Assembly: GCA_026986375.1 (NCBI GenBank)
Contig: JALSOQ010000009.1
Span: forward strand, 1 to 64,000
DNA length: 64,000 nucleotides
From: Archaeoglobaceae archaeon
Lineage (GTDB): Archaea > Halobacteriota > Archaeoglobi > Archaeoglobales > Archaeoglobaceae
Direction: 5' to 3'
The position numbers were made by a program, and so were the translations under genes. A model generated the notes under the pieces. The model was not told the origin of the DNA, ran no database searches, and saw only the letters and a list, made by a program, of their open reading frames with translations. Within the stretch, counting starts at the first letter, position 1, and each line of letters starts with the position of its first letter. Below are positions 23,700 to 32,502 of this stretch, in pieces.

Positions 23700-25709
23700 C
23701 CTCTTCCTCCAGTAGCGGACTCCTATCGCCACTCCTATCACCGCCAGTGTCATCGCGGTGATAGTTAGCGGGTTTATTAGGGGGGTATTTTCGACTTCGA
23801 CTGATATCGTTATAGCGTCGGACGTGTAGGAATACCCCTGAGAGTCGTAGTATTTTATCTTCACCGTAGCTGGATAGCTTCCGGCTATCGCATGCTTGTC
23901 CACCTTAACCCTGAACTTCGCGACCTTAACCTCTCCCGGTCTTAGAGTTCCTATGAAATAAGTTCCGGGCTGTGACTGGCCTATTATCCCTCCGAGCTCG
24001 CTCGTTCCCGCGATGCTTAATGGATTCTGAACGTAGAGCAGAACGACCGCGTTGTAAACCGCAGAAGTTCCGGCGTTCTTCACGCTCACGTAAACCGTTC
24101 CGGTCGAATCGGGAAACATCCCCTCGCTTTTCACGGAAACTATCTGGAAGTATGCGGTTTTCGGCTTGACGTAAACTTCGAACTCCGCGACGCTCGAAAG
24201 ATCCTTCAAATCCCCACAATCGAACCTCTCCACCACGTAAAGCCTGTGGTATCCGGGCAAGGCGTTTCCGCTGACCTTAACCCTGAACTTCGCAATTCCA
24301 CCCGTTACGGTTGAGAACGAAGTTAGGGGCTGAACGCTTTCGTCCGGAGAGAGGAGGTAGAGTTCCGCTTTTGTGTAGTTCCCCCGAAGTTTGAGGTCTA
24401 TCTCCCCGTCCATTCCTACCGCCAAGTTGGAGGTGACATTCTCTATTTTCAACGCAGGAACTCCCAAAACTTTCAATCTAACGTAGAGCTTCGGACTTAC
24501 GAGCTCGTCCCCGAACTTCTTGTATTTTATCACGAGATAACCCACGTAGCTCCCCGGAGGGGCGTAGCACGTCAGGTAAAACCTGAGGATTCTCTTCTCA
24601 CCCTTTTTGAAATTTCCGATGTAAACCATATTTTCGGCCTTCAGCAGTGGATTGTCGGTTAAGAGAACCGCGTATGCGTTCTTCATGGAGTATCCGTCGT
24701 TCTCTACTTCGAGGACTACGAAGCCCTTTGAAGGAATCGTTACTATTCCGGAAGTTGTAATCACCTTCTGCTGGACTTTAAAGGGTGGAAATGCCGGAAT
24801 GTTCATCTTTTCTGCACTCGAAACTCTCACAGTTTTTCCCTGAGTTATTAGAGATTCGAGAACCTTTACCTTTAAGAATTTCCCGTCTTCAACCCTTACT
24901 CCAAACGACTTTCTTAAAATCAAGGGTCTGTCGGATTCGGTGGTGAACGCTAAAACTACGTTCGCCGGATACGTTCCGTTGAAAGCTCCATCAGCGCAGA
25001 AGACCTTGAACTCCACTCTCCTCTTTTCACCCGGTTTGAGGTCTCCCAAAAAGGCTGTCATCCCCTTTGGATTGGGTTTCAGCGGGGGAGTGGTGTTCAG
25101 AATCGCCGTAACGTTTTTCATCTCGTATCTACCGGTGTTGGTTACTTCTAAGACTATAACGCTCTCCCTTCCCTCGAAAGCTATATTCTTCAAAGGCTTC
25201 ACCGAAAAATCGTAATCTCTCTTAACTATCTTTATCTTGAAGTATGCGGTGTAGGTGTCCTCCTCCGAGGAGATTATTAAGCCCGTGGACGATGGGTAGA
25301 AGTCGTATTTGACGTATTTTATTCTCACCGGGATACTGTAAACTCCTTCGCTCGCGTTGTTCCAAACTTTGACGATGAAAACGGCCTTCATCATGCCCCC
25401 GTTAGGGATCGACGCTAAAAGCTGAGGATTCACGTTTTCCACGGTTATCGGAACGTCGTATGGTTCCAACTCCACCCTCACGTTGTATGCGGTCGTTAGC
25501 ATAGGAATGGCTTGAGACGTATTCTCGTTCATGGGAAAGTTCTTGAGCTCCGCTTGGTTTTCCACGAGTATGGTAAGCGGTGTTTTATCTCCGGGATGCA
25601 GAACGCTGTTAATCGGAGTAACGTGAAACGTGAAGTCCGCGCTCTCAGCCTTAACGCACTGCACCGCTAATATCAGAAGCACCAGAGCCAGTAACCTCGA
25701 CGCCCTCAT
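23691..25709 (-). CDS. Large secreted membrane-anchored repeat protein
   Basis: 672 residues. N-terminal signal peptide (MRASRLLALVLLILAVQCVKA), then about five or six immunoglobulin-like beta domains of the CARDB/COG1361 'S-layer-like' kind, with recurring patterns such as VLEVTNTGRYEMKNV, VVLEVENDGYSMKNA and VYVSVKNAGTSAVYN, each followed by LKPGEKRRVEFKV-type strands. A C-terminal membrane helix (TLAVIGVAIGV) and a short basic tail (RYWRKRAQ) anchor it. It probably acts at the cell surface. The start at ATG 25709 is preferred over a longer frame that would overlap the divergent exporter. Divergent from a DHA2 exporter with an operator-like palindrome between them. Confidence 0.82.
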   Translation of the reverse strand: MRASRLLALVLLILAVQCVKAESADFTFHVTPINSVLHPGDKTPLTILVENQAELKNFPMNENTSQAIPMLTTAYNVRVELEPYDVPITVENVNPQLLASIPNGGMMKAVFIVKVWNNASEGVYSIPVRIKYVKYDFYPSSTGLIISSEEDTYTAYFKIKIVKRDYDFSVKPLKNIAFEGRESVIVLEVTNTGRYEMKNVTAILNTTPPLKPNPKGMTAFLGDLKPGEKRRVEFKVFCADGAFNGTYPANVVLAFTTESDRPLILRKSFGVRVEDGKFLKVKVLESLITQGKTVRVSSAEKMNIPAFPPFKVQQKVITTSGIVTIPSKGFVVLEVENDGYSMKNAYAVLLTDNPLLKAENMVYIGNFKKGEKRILRFYLTCYAPPGSYVGYLVIKYKKFGDELVSPKLYVRLKVLGVPALKIENVTSNLAVGMDGEIDLKLRGNYTKAELYLLSPDESVQPLTSFSTVTGGIAKFRVKVSGNALPGYHRLYVVERFDCGDLKDLSSVAEFEVYVKPKTAYFQIVSVKSEGMFPDSTGTVYVSVKNAGTSAVYNAVVLLYVQNPLSIAGTSELGGIIGQSQPGTYFIGTLRPGEVKVAKFRVKVDKHAIAGSYPATVKIKYYDSQGYSYTSDAITISVEVENTPLINPLTITAMTLAVIGVAIGVRYWRKRAQ

Positions 25710-25712
25710 GTA

Positions 25713-25726
25713 GTAGTTGCAACTAC
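25713..25726. promoter_or_regulatory. Perfect 14-bp palindrome, likely operator
   Basis: GTAGTTGCAACTAC reads the same on both strands. It lies in the 54-bp gap between the divergent secreted-protein and exporter genes, next to a shared TATA-like AGATATAAAT (25731-25740). On the minus strand it falls between TATA and start, which fits repression. On the plus strand it lies upstream of TATA. Confidence 0.55.
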
Positions 25727-25763
25727 GAAAAGATATAAATGTCTTCCCATCACTGCAAGGGCT

Positions 25764-27257
25764 GTGAGGAGGAACCCTTGGCTGTCGATGATTCCAATAT
25801 CTATGGGAATATTCATGGCAGTGCTGGACATGAGCATTCTGAACGTAGCACTCCCCAAGATCGCCCAAGCTTTCAACGCCACCGCTTCCGACATCCAGTG
25901 GATTCTGAACGCCTATCTTATCACGTTCGTTGTCCTCCTTACGACCTTCGGAAGGATAGGAGACGTTTACAGAAGGGATTTGGTTTACGTGGCGGGAATA
26001 GGATTATTCACGATAGGGAGCTTTCTCTGCGCTCAATCTTGGAGCCTGATGGCGTTGATATTCTTCAGAATAGTTCAGGCCATAGGCGGGGCGATGATGT
26101 TGAGCAACAGTTCCGCATCGATAGCGGAGCTCTTCCCTCCGGGTAAGAGGGGAGTTGCAATGGGAGTTCAGTCGATTCTGACCGTCTCATCCTTCGCTTT
26201 GGGGCCCGTAATCGGGGGATGGGTTACCACACATCTAAGCTGGCACTGGGTGTTCTACATCAACATACCCATAGGAGTTGCGGGCGTGATTTTGGGTCTT
26301 CTTCTCCTTCCTCCGATGGGTGAAAAGACGAGAGAACCGCTCGACATCGTCGGTCTCGTTTTAATAGCCATCGGCTTGGGCTCCTTCACCCTCGCGATAA
26401 TAAAGGGTCAGGACTGGGGATGGGATTCTCAGAAGACGATATGTTGCTTTCTGATCTCCTTCCCGTTCCTCTTCGCATTCGTCATGAGAGAGCTGAGCTA
26501 CGAGCATCCCCTCCTCGATCTGAAGCTCTTCAAGATAGGCAACTTCAGCATAAGCATTTTGGGACTATTCTTCCTATCGATGGGTCTATCCGCATCCCTC
26601 TTCCTCCTCCCCTTCTTCTTGGAGGGGGTCAAGGGGCTTACTGCTGAGGAGTGCGGAATCTGGCTCCTACCGCTTACGCTTGTCAACATCTTCACGAGCC
26701 CGATAGCCGGAAGGCTCAGCGATAGGGTGAATCCCAAGTATCTGATGAGCGTCGGGCCTTTAATATTCTCGATAGGACTCCTAATGCTCTCTGGAATTCC
26801 CAAAAACATAGAATACCACGAGCTCGCGATGATATTCATGTTCTTAGGCTCTGGAATGGGATTCGTAATGCCGGTGGCAATGAACGTCATGATTACCGCG
26901 GTTCCCGAAGAAAAGACGGGAATGGCCGGAGGGACTTTCATGACTTTCAACTCGTTGGCGAGGGCGATGGGGATAACGTTCGGCTCAATACTCTTCACGA
27001 AAAGGATGAGCGAGATTACGGGATTGGAGAACGTGATTCCGAGCCCTATGATGTTCAAGATGACCGAACTCCTCGCATTGATCGGTAAGCCTCAGGCGTA
27101 TGAATTGCTCGTTAAAGCGTTCATGGAGAGCTTCCATCACGTTTTCTTGGGAGTCGAACCGCTGATAATAACGAGCTTCCTCATAATAATCCTGTTTCTG
27201 AAGGGGGAGCAACATTTGGAGAGGATAAGATCCTCAGCCCTGGCTCCGTCATCATGA
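25764..27257 (+). CDS. DHA2-type multidrug exporter (MFS)
   Basis: 497 residues, about 14 membrane helices. Family marks: FMAVLDMSILNVALPKI (motif D1, helix 1), GRIGDVYRRD (motif A between helices 2 and 3), ALGPVIGGWVTTHLSWHWVF (motif C, drug antiporter). It would export hydrophobic compounds using the ion gradient. The start may be GTG 25764 or ATG 25788. A GAGGAGG just after GTG could serve the ATG, which begins MIPISMGIFMAVLD. Divergent from the large secreted protein, which could be a surface partner or receptor; this pairing is an inference. Confidence 0.92.
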   Translation: MRRNPWLSMIPISMGIFMAVLDMSILNVALPKIAQAFNATASDIQWILNAYLITFVVLLTTFGRIGDVYRRDLVYVAGIGLFTIGSFLCAQSWSLMALIFFRIVQAIGGAMMLSNSSASIAELFPPGKRGVAMGVQSILTVSSFALGPVIGGWVTTHLSWHWVFYINIPIGVAGVILGLLLLPPMGEKTREPLDIVGLVLIAIGLGSFTLAIIKGQDWGWDSQKTICCFLISFPFLFAFVMRELSYEHPLLDLKLFKIGNFSISILGLFFLSMGLSASLFLLPFFLEGVKGLTAEECGIWLLPLTLVNIFTSPIAGRLSDRVNPKYLMSVGPLIFSIGLLMLSGIPKNIEYHELAMIFMFLGSGMGFVMPVAMNVMITAVPEEKTGMAGGTFMTFNSLARAMGITFGSILFTKRMSEITGLENVIPSPMMFKMTELLALIGKPQAYELLVKAFMESFHHVFLGVEPLIITSFLIIILFLKGEQHLERIRSSALAPSS

Positions 27258-27289
27258 ATCAGAAGGGGTTATGGTCTTCATCGGAAAAG

Positions 27290-27363
27290 TGGACCGGTGG
27301 GGATTTGAACCCCAGGCCTTCGCCATGCCAAGGCGACGCTCTACCAGGCTGAGCTACCGGCCC
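27290..27363 (-). tRNA. tRNA-Ala (GGC)
   Basis: Full cloverleaf on the minus strand. The acceptor stem GGGCCGG/CCGGTCC has the G3-U70 pair that specifies alanine, and the discriminator is A. D arm GCTCAGCCTGGTAGAGC; anticodon stem TCGCC/GGCGA with loop TTGGCAT (anticodon GGC); T arm TGGGG-TTCAAAT-CCCCA. No intron, no encoded CCA. Confidence 0.97.
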
Positions 27364-27420
27364 GTCCGAAAAATTCGTTTACGCAAGTGATTATAAACGT
27401 TTCGGTCGTTGGTGGGTTGT

Positions 27421-28449
27421 ATGTGGAGATTCGGGAGGAGAGAGCTTTTAATGGTTCTAATACTGCTCAGCCTTCCGTGCTGTAGCGGGAACGTTAAGCC
27501 GATCGTTAGGGTTACATACTACAGCCCCTACCCCTTAGCCTTCTACAACGCCTTCTGGGAGCAGAGGATTCCGGACGTGACTTTCAAATTGACCAATCCG
27601 TCCGACATGCCGATAACGGTCAGAATCACCTCGGAATACGTCGGAATTAGCTACAAGGCGGTAACGACCGTTACGATTCCTCCGAGAAAGACCGTGGAGA
27701 TAAACCAAACCATCCCCCTCATTTTGGACAAGATCGAGGAGATAAAATCCGAAACGAAAATCCCACTCCATTACGTCGTGGAATGCAGGAGAGGGAATGG
27801 ATGGTATGTTATCTGCGAACAGACGGAGATGGTGGACGTTTATCCGATAAACGTCATGGTATGGGCTTTAAAGCTTAAGGACGGGAGGATGAAGAACATG
27901 CAGGATTACATAGCGGTTTTCGTGACTCCAAACAGCGAGGCAGTTCAGGAGTTGCTCGCCAAGGCCAAGAAGTTCGCTCCGAACCACGAGCTTAAGGGAG
28001 TTGAGGGAAAGGTTCTGCCGCAGGTGGAGGCGATATTCGACGCCTTGAAGTTCGAATACAACGTCAGCTACGTTAATACCCCTTTCCTATACGGAAGGGA
28101 TTACGTTCAGAGGGTGAGGTTTCCATCAGAATCCTTAAAGCTTAAGGCGATAAACTGCGTCGATGGAGCGGTTCTCTTCGCATCCGCTCTTGAGGCTTTG
28201 GGTATAAGGACTTTCATAGTCCTTCTGCCCGATCATGCACTGGTTGCTTGGGAAGATCCTCATAACAAGCTGATGTATGCTCTCGAAACGACCCTTATCA
28301 ATTCGAGCTTTAACGTAGCTTTAAACGAAGGTTTGAGGGAGTTGAACGAGAATTGGAAGAATTTAACGGATAGAAATCCATGGAACGGATACTTAGTCGA
28401 CATCGAAGCTTGTAGGAAGGCGGGCATAGTTCCACTACCTCTCTATTAA
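27421..28449 (+). CDS. Secreted transglutaminase-like protein
   Basis: 342 residues. The signal peptide LLMVLILLSLPCCSG contains a possible lipobox. A beta-sandwich region (FKLTNPSDMPITVRITSEYV onward) is followed by a transglutaminase-like core with the nucleophile in AINCVDGAVLFASALEALGI and the catalytic histidine in LPDHALVAWED. In archaea such proteins are annotated as surface transglutaminase-like cysteine peptidases; the substrate is unknown. Start at ATG 27421; a TTG at 27409 would add four residues. The end overlaps the SSS symporter gene by 15 bp. Confidence 0.78.
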   Translation: MWRFGRRELLMVLILLSLPCCSGNVKPIVRVTYYSPYPLAFYNAFWEQRIPDVTFKLTNPSDMPITVRITSEYVGISYKAVTTVTIPPRKTVEINQTIPLILDKIEEIKSETKIPLHYVVECRRGNGWYVICEQTEMVDVYPINVMVWALKLKDGRMKNMQDYIAVFVTPNSEAVQELLAKAKKFAPNHELKGVEGKVLPQVEAIFDALKFEYNVSYVNTPFLYGRDYVQRVRFPSESLKLKAINCVDGAVLFASALEALGIRTFIVLLPDHALVAWEDPHNKLMYALETTLINSSFNVALNEGLRELNENWKNLTDRNPWNGYLVDIEACRKAGIVPLPLY

Positions 28450-29775
28450 GCCGATCGCAAGGAACACGACGAAGGAAACCAAGAACGTTGCTATCGAAAC
28501 CATAGGATGCTTAATCACCGAAAGGGCTACGGCCGTAGTGAATCCACATACCAGCGTCGCCAGACCCGTTTTCTCCCCACCTCTCTTCCAGTGAAAGACT
28601 CCTAAAATCAGCGGTAGCTGGCAGAGAAGAATCGTCGAGGATAGCACGGCCAACTCCACTATATAGCTCACCCTCTTCAAAGCGAAAATCGCCACCAGAA
28701 CGGTCAAAACAATCACTATTACCTTTCCTCCGACGACCTTGGCTTTTTCTCCGATGACGTCCCTCAAAACCATAGAAGACAGGGTTAGGATTATCGAATT
28801 TGCGGTGGTTACAGCAGCCGCTATTATGCTCAGAGCCAACGGAAGGGCAATCCAAGCGGGCATGATGCCGAGCAGAGTCGGAGTGACCTTATCCCTGTCC
28901 GCAACGAACGGAAACCTCCCTACTTCGGTTCCAAATCTTAAATCCAATCCCAAGAACGTTACGAGCACCGTGTAAATCAGTCCGAAAATGCCGAAGAGAA
29001 CGACCATCCTCTTTATAGCCTTCTCGTCCTTCGGAATGAACAGCCTCTGAAATACTTGGGGATTCGTAAGTGCGAAGAAGAACCACGGAATCGTTAGCGT
29101 GGCGAACTTGAGGGGGGTCCAGAACTCGTTCGGAACTACTGCAAGCTCCTTAGGAATCTCGAACCCTCCGACGTAGTTGAAAGTCCAAAGGACCGCCAAT
29201 ATCGCGACGGTGAGCATGAAGATCCCTTGAACCGCATCCGTCCAAGCCACTCCCCTAAGCCCGCCTAAGAAAGCCCAGAGGGCTATCAGGATGGATGCAA
29301 TCGCTACACCGCTCGCAAAGCTTATTCCGGCGTTCTTCTGCAGTATGAGAGCTATTCCGATCATCTGAATCGATGTGTATGGGATCAGAGCGATTAGCGC
29401 AAGTATGGTGGCGAGTTTGGCAGTCGTGGCTCCGTATCTGAAAGCCAAGAGCTCGGCCGGAGAAACAAAACCCTTCTCCTTCCCGAGTCTCCAAACCTTC
29501 GGAGCGTAGTAAGAAAGCAGAAAGAGTGTCCCGACGAGATACATCAATTCGAAGCCTGCCGCCCCAACTCCGGTCATGTAGCTTAGTCCTACCAATCCGA
29601 CCATCATGAACGCCGAGTAAGTAGTTGCGGCGTAGGTTAGTGCAGATATGATTCCCCCGATGTTTCTACCACCTATGAAGTAATCTTCCTGTGTCCTAAC
29701 GCCCCCCCTCGCGTAGATGGCTATTGCCGTTCCTAAGATTGCGTAGATGATCGTTAGGGCTATGAATTCATTCAT
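28435..29775 (-). CDS. Sodium:solute symporter (SSS)
   Basis: 446 residues, about 12-13 membrane helices. Typical SSS marks: the N-terminal TQEDYFIGGRNIGGIISALTY (split as EDYFIGGRN, GGIISALTYAA) and RLFIPKDEKAIKRM. It would import an organic solute with sodium; the substrate (such as pantothenate, proline or a carboxylate) is not readable. The ribosome binding site GGAGGTGGGAG lies in the 3' end of the small partner gene, which overlaps it by eight bases. Confidence 0.92.
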   Translation of the reverse strand: MNEFIALTIIYAILGTAIAIYARGGVRTQEDYFIGGRNIGGIISALTYAATTYSAFMMVGLVGLSYMTGVGAAGFELMYLVGTLFLLSYYAPKVWRLGKEKGFVSPAELLAFRYGATTAKLATILALIALIPYTSIQMIGIALILQKNAGISFASGVAIASILIALWAFLGGLRGVAWTDAVQGIFMLTVAILAVLWTFNYVGGFEIPKELAVVPNEFWTPLKFATLTIPWFFFALTNPQVFQRLFIPKDEKAIKRMVVLFGIFGLIYTVLVTFLGLDLRFGTEVGRFPFVADRDKVTPTLLGIMPAWIALPLALSIIAAAVTTANSIILTLSSMVLRDVIGEKAKVVGGKVIVIVLTVLVAIFALKRVSYIVELAVLSSTILLCQLPLILGVFHWKRGGEKTGLATLVCGFTTAVALSVIKHPMVSIATFLVSFVVFLAIGLIER

Positions 29776-29911
29776 ACTCCCACCTCCTAAGTGCTATGTA
29801 TGCTAAGTAAGCTGTGGCTACCGCGATCCAGTAGTAGTAGGTCCATTCCGTTTGAACTGCGAACGGAATCAACATCGCTATTACGAACGCCGACTCCATC
29901 AACTTCATCAT
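29768..29911 (-). CDS. Small membrane partner of SSS symporter
   Basis: 47 residues, two hydrophobic segments (ESAFVIAMLIPFAV and YYYWIAVATAYLAYIAL) then RRWEYE. It overlaps the symporter start by eight bases (stop TGA inside the symporter's first codons), so translation is coupled. Small two-helix proteins of the DUF997/YhdT kind sit next to SSS permeases in bacteria, and this looks like an archaeal equivalent. ATG 29911 or 29908. Confidence 0.7.
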   Translation of the reverse strand: MMKLMESAFVIAMLIPFAVQTEWTYYYWIAVATAYLAYIALRRWEYE

Positions 29912-29983
29912 CGAACACGTGTTCGGTAGATATTTAATAGTTTCGCCGAAACGTATAATAAATCTTGTTCGCTACGTTACGCG

Positions 29984-31429
29984 ATGGCAAAGGTCAAAAT
30001 AGTCGATCTAACCCTTAGAGACGCTCATCAGTCCCTCTTAGCTACGAGAATGAGGACGAGGGACATGCTTCCCATTCTCGAAACTTTCGATCAGGCCGGA
30101 ATTTACTGCTTCGAGGTTTGGGGAGGAGCGACTTTCGACGCCTGTCATAGATTTCTGAACGAGAACCCCTGGGAGAGGCTGAGGGAGATAAGGAAGAGGA
30201 TAAAGAACTCCCTCATATCCATGCTCCTCAGGGGGCAGAATTTAGTCGGTTACAGACACTATCCCGACGACATAGTGGAAAAGTTCGTTCAGAAAACGGC
30301 AGAATACGGAATGGACGTATTCAGAATTTTCGACGCTTTAAATGATGTCAGAAACCTCGTTACCGCAATAAAGACCGCGAAAAAGTGCGATGCACACGTG
30401 CAAGGGACGATATGCTACACGATAAGCCCCGTTCATACGATCGAGAAATATATAGAAATTGCGAACGAATTGGCGTATCTTGAGGTGGATTCTCTCTGTA
30501 TAAAGGACATGGCCGGGCTTCTTTCTCCGAAGATGGCCTACCGCCTCGTGAAGGCCTTGAAGAAGGAGGTCGGATTGCCGATAGACGTTCACTCCCACTA
30601 CACGAGCGGAATGGCCTCCATGGCATTGCTTAAAGCTGTAGAGGCGGGGGCGAAGATGATAGACACTGTGATGTCTCCTCTGAGCGGAGGAACGTCCCAT
30701 CCACCTACGGAAAGCATGGTTTACGCTCTTAACGAGTTGGGTTACGATACCGGTGTCGATTTGGACGTTCTGCTTGAGGTTAGGGAGTATTTCATGAAGA
30801 TTAGGGAGAAGTATTCCGGATACCTCGACTGGAGATCGACCATTCCCGACACGAACGTTTTGGTTTACCAGATTCCGGGCGGAATGTTCTCGAACCTCAT
30901 TGCCCAGCTTAAGGAGAACAACGCTCTCGACAAGCTTCCCGAGGTTCTGAAGGAGGTTCCGAGGGTGAGGGAGGATTTGGGATACGTTCCTCTGGTCACA
31001 CCGACGAGCCAGATCGTTGGAGTTCAGGCGGTTCTGAACGTTTTGACGGGAGAGAGGTATAAGGTGGTAACGAAGGAAACGAGGGATCTCGTTAGGGGGA
31101 TGTACGGCAGGACTCCCGCACCTATAAAGGAAGAGATAAGGAAGAAGATCTTAGGTGATGAAAAGCCCATAGACTGCCGTCCCGCCGATTTGCTCGAACC
31201 AGAATTCGAAAAGAGGAGGCAGGAGCTCATTGAGGCTGGAATCGAGAATCCGAGCGACGAGGATGTTTTGCTATACGCCCTATTCCCTCAGACTGGCTTG
31301 AAATTCTTGAAAGGGGAGATGGAGGAAGAACCGTTCCCCGTTCCGGGAGGGAGGATAGAGGGGAAGTTCAAAGTGGAAATCGAAGGGGAAGTTCTTGAAG
31401 TGAACGTTATACCACTTGAGGAGAGTTAA
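29984..31429 (+). CDS. pycB: Pyruvate carboxylase subunit B / OadA-like
   Basis: 481 residues. Carboxyltransferase barrel: DLTLRDAHQSLLATRMRTRDM (split, residues 8-28), the metal and substrate site VFRIFDALND, the carboxylated-lysine strand SLCIKDMAG (about 171) and metal histidines in DVHSHYTSGM. It moves CO2 between biotin and pyruvate/oxaloacetate. Family members are usually about 570 residues with a C-terminal biotinyl domain (AMKM). Here the protein ends soon after the conserved PYC-OADA helical domain, with no biotinyl lysine motif, so a separate biotin carrier protein must serve it. ATG 29984 lies about 25 nt after AATAAAT-type TATA sequence. Confidence 0.88.
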   Translation: MAKVKIVDLTLRDAHQSLLATRMRTRDMLPILETFDQAGIYCFEVWGGATFDACHRFLNENPWERLREIRKRIKNSLISMLLRGQNLVGYRHYPDDIVEKFVQKTAEYGMDVFRIFDALNDVRNLVTAIKTAKKCDAHVQGTICYTISPVHTIEKYIEIANELAYLEVDSLCIKDMAGLLSPKMAYRLVKALKKEVGLPIDVHSHYTSGMASMALLKAVEAGAKMIDTVMSPLSGGTSHPPTESMVYALNELGYDTGVDLDVLLEVREYFMKIREKYSGYLDWRSTIPDTNVLVYQIPGGMFSNLIAQLKENNALDKLPEVLKEVPRVREDLGYVPLVTPTSQIVGVQAVLNVLTGERYKVVTKETRDLVRGMYGRTPAPIKEEIRKKILGDEKPIDCRPADLLEPEFEKRRQELIEAGIENPSDEDVLLYALFPQTGLKFLKGEMEEEPFPVPGGRIEGKFKVEIEGEVLEVNVIPLEES

Positions 31430-32502
31430 AAGAGCTTTAAAATTCTGTAATAGGTGTCCCTCAGCGCCACGGGTCTTCCGATGGACTTGGCGACCTTTAC
31501 CATCTCCTCGACCCTCGCAGGCCTGAACGGTTTGCCTGTAGCCCTGACCACGTTCTCTTCGAGCATGACTCCTCCCAAATCGTTCGCACCGAACTTCAAA
31601 GCGAGGGTGGCTATTTCGAATCCCTGCGTGAGCCACGAGGCTTGGATGTTCCTCACGTTATGCAGGACTATCCTCGATATCGCCAAAACCTGCAGGTATC
31701 TCGTAGGAGGAGCTGGCTCTTTGACCAACTCGTAGAGCTCGGTTCTGTTCGGCTGGAAAGTCCAAGGGATGAAGGCGGTAAATCCTCCCGTTTTAGCTTG
31801 GAGATCTCTTATCTTGAACAGGTGCTCCACTATGTCCTCGTTCGTTTCTACGTGGCCGAACATCATCGTGGCGGTGGTTTTCATTCCTATGGAGTGGGCG
31901 ATCTCCATAACCTTCAGCCATCCGTTCGAATCGACCTTGTTCGGACTTATCACCTTTCTGACCCTGTCGCTGAGTATTTCCGCTCCCCCTCCCGGCAGGG
32001 AATCCAATCCCGCCTCTTTCAGCCTCTCCAAAACTTCCCTAACGCTCATTCCCTCCTTCTTTGCCAGGAAGTAGATTTCCGGGGCGGAGAGGCTGTGAAT
32101 GGCAACGTTCGGAAACTTCTCCTTTACAGATCTAAAAACATCCTCGAACCATTCTATGCCCAAATCGGGATTCATTCCTCCCTGCATCAAAATCTGAGTG
32201 GCACCGAAACTGACAGCCTCCTCCACCTTTTTCAGTATCTCCTCCTTGCTCAAAACGTAAGCCTCTTCTTCGTTTTTTGCGTAGAAGGCACAGAACTTGC
32301 ACTTCGAAACGCAAACGTTCGTGTAATTTATGTTCCTGTCTATTACGAAGGTCACCAAGTCCCCGCACTTCACACGCCTGATTTTGTCTGCAATCCTTCC
32401 CAAAATGGGTAAAGGCAATTCGAAAAGTCGAAGAGCTTCGTCGAACTCCAAATCTTCTCCCATCAAATTTTTCAGGACGTAGAAGTCGATTAAGTCTTTC
32501 AT
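31426..32502 (-). CDS. mqnC: Radical SAM futalosine-pathway enzyme MqnC
   Basis: 358 residues. The radical SAM cluster CVSKCKFCAFY (CxxxCxxC) and the family segments LMQGGMNPDLGIEWFEDVFR, SLSAPEI and GLDSLPGGGAEIL are those of dehypoxanthine futalosine cyclase. It closes the carbocycle in menaquinone synthesis by the futalosine route, the expected route in Archaeoglobus-type organisms whose sulfate reduction depends on menaquinone. CofH-type F420 enzymes are related, but the PGGGAEI signature favours MqnC. It overlaps zpr1 by four bases (sepF-zpr1-mqnC operon). Confidence 0.88.
   Translation of the reverse strand: MKDLIDFYVLKNLMGEDLEFDEALRLFELPLPILGRIADKIRRVKCGDLVTFVIDRNINYTNVCVSKCKFCAFYAKNEEEAYVLSKEEILKKVEEAVSFGATQILMQGGMNPDLGIEWFEDVFRSVKEKFPNVAIHSLSAPEIYFLAKKEGMSVREVLERLKEAGLDSLPGGGAEILSDRVRKVISPNKVDSNGWLKVMEIAHSIGMKTTATMMFGHVETNEDIVEHLFKIRDLQAKTGGFTAFIPWTFQPNRTELYELVKEPAPPTRYLQVLAISRIVLHNVRNIQASWLTQGFEIATLALKFGANDLGGVMLEENVVRATGKPFRPARVEEMVKVAKSIGRPVALRDTYYRILKLF

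Noticed and set aside
25710-25868. N-terminal extension of the large secreted protein
   Set aside because: It would overlap the divergent exporter and its promoter, and has His/Cys-rich non-secretory sequence ahead of a clear signal peptide at 25709.
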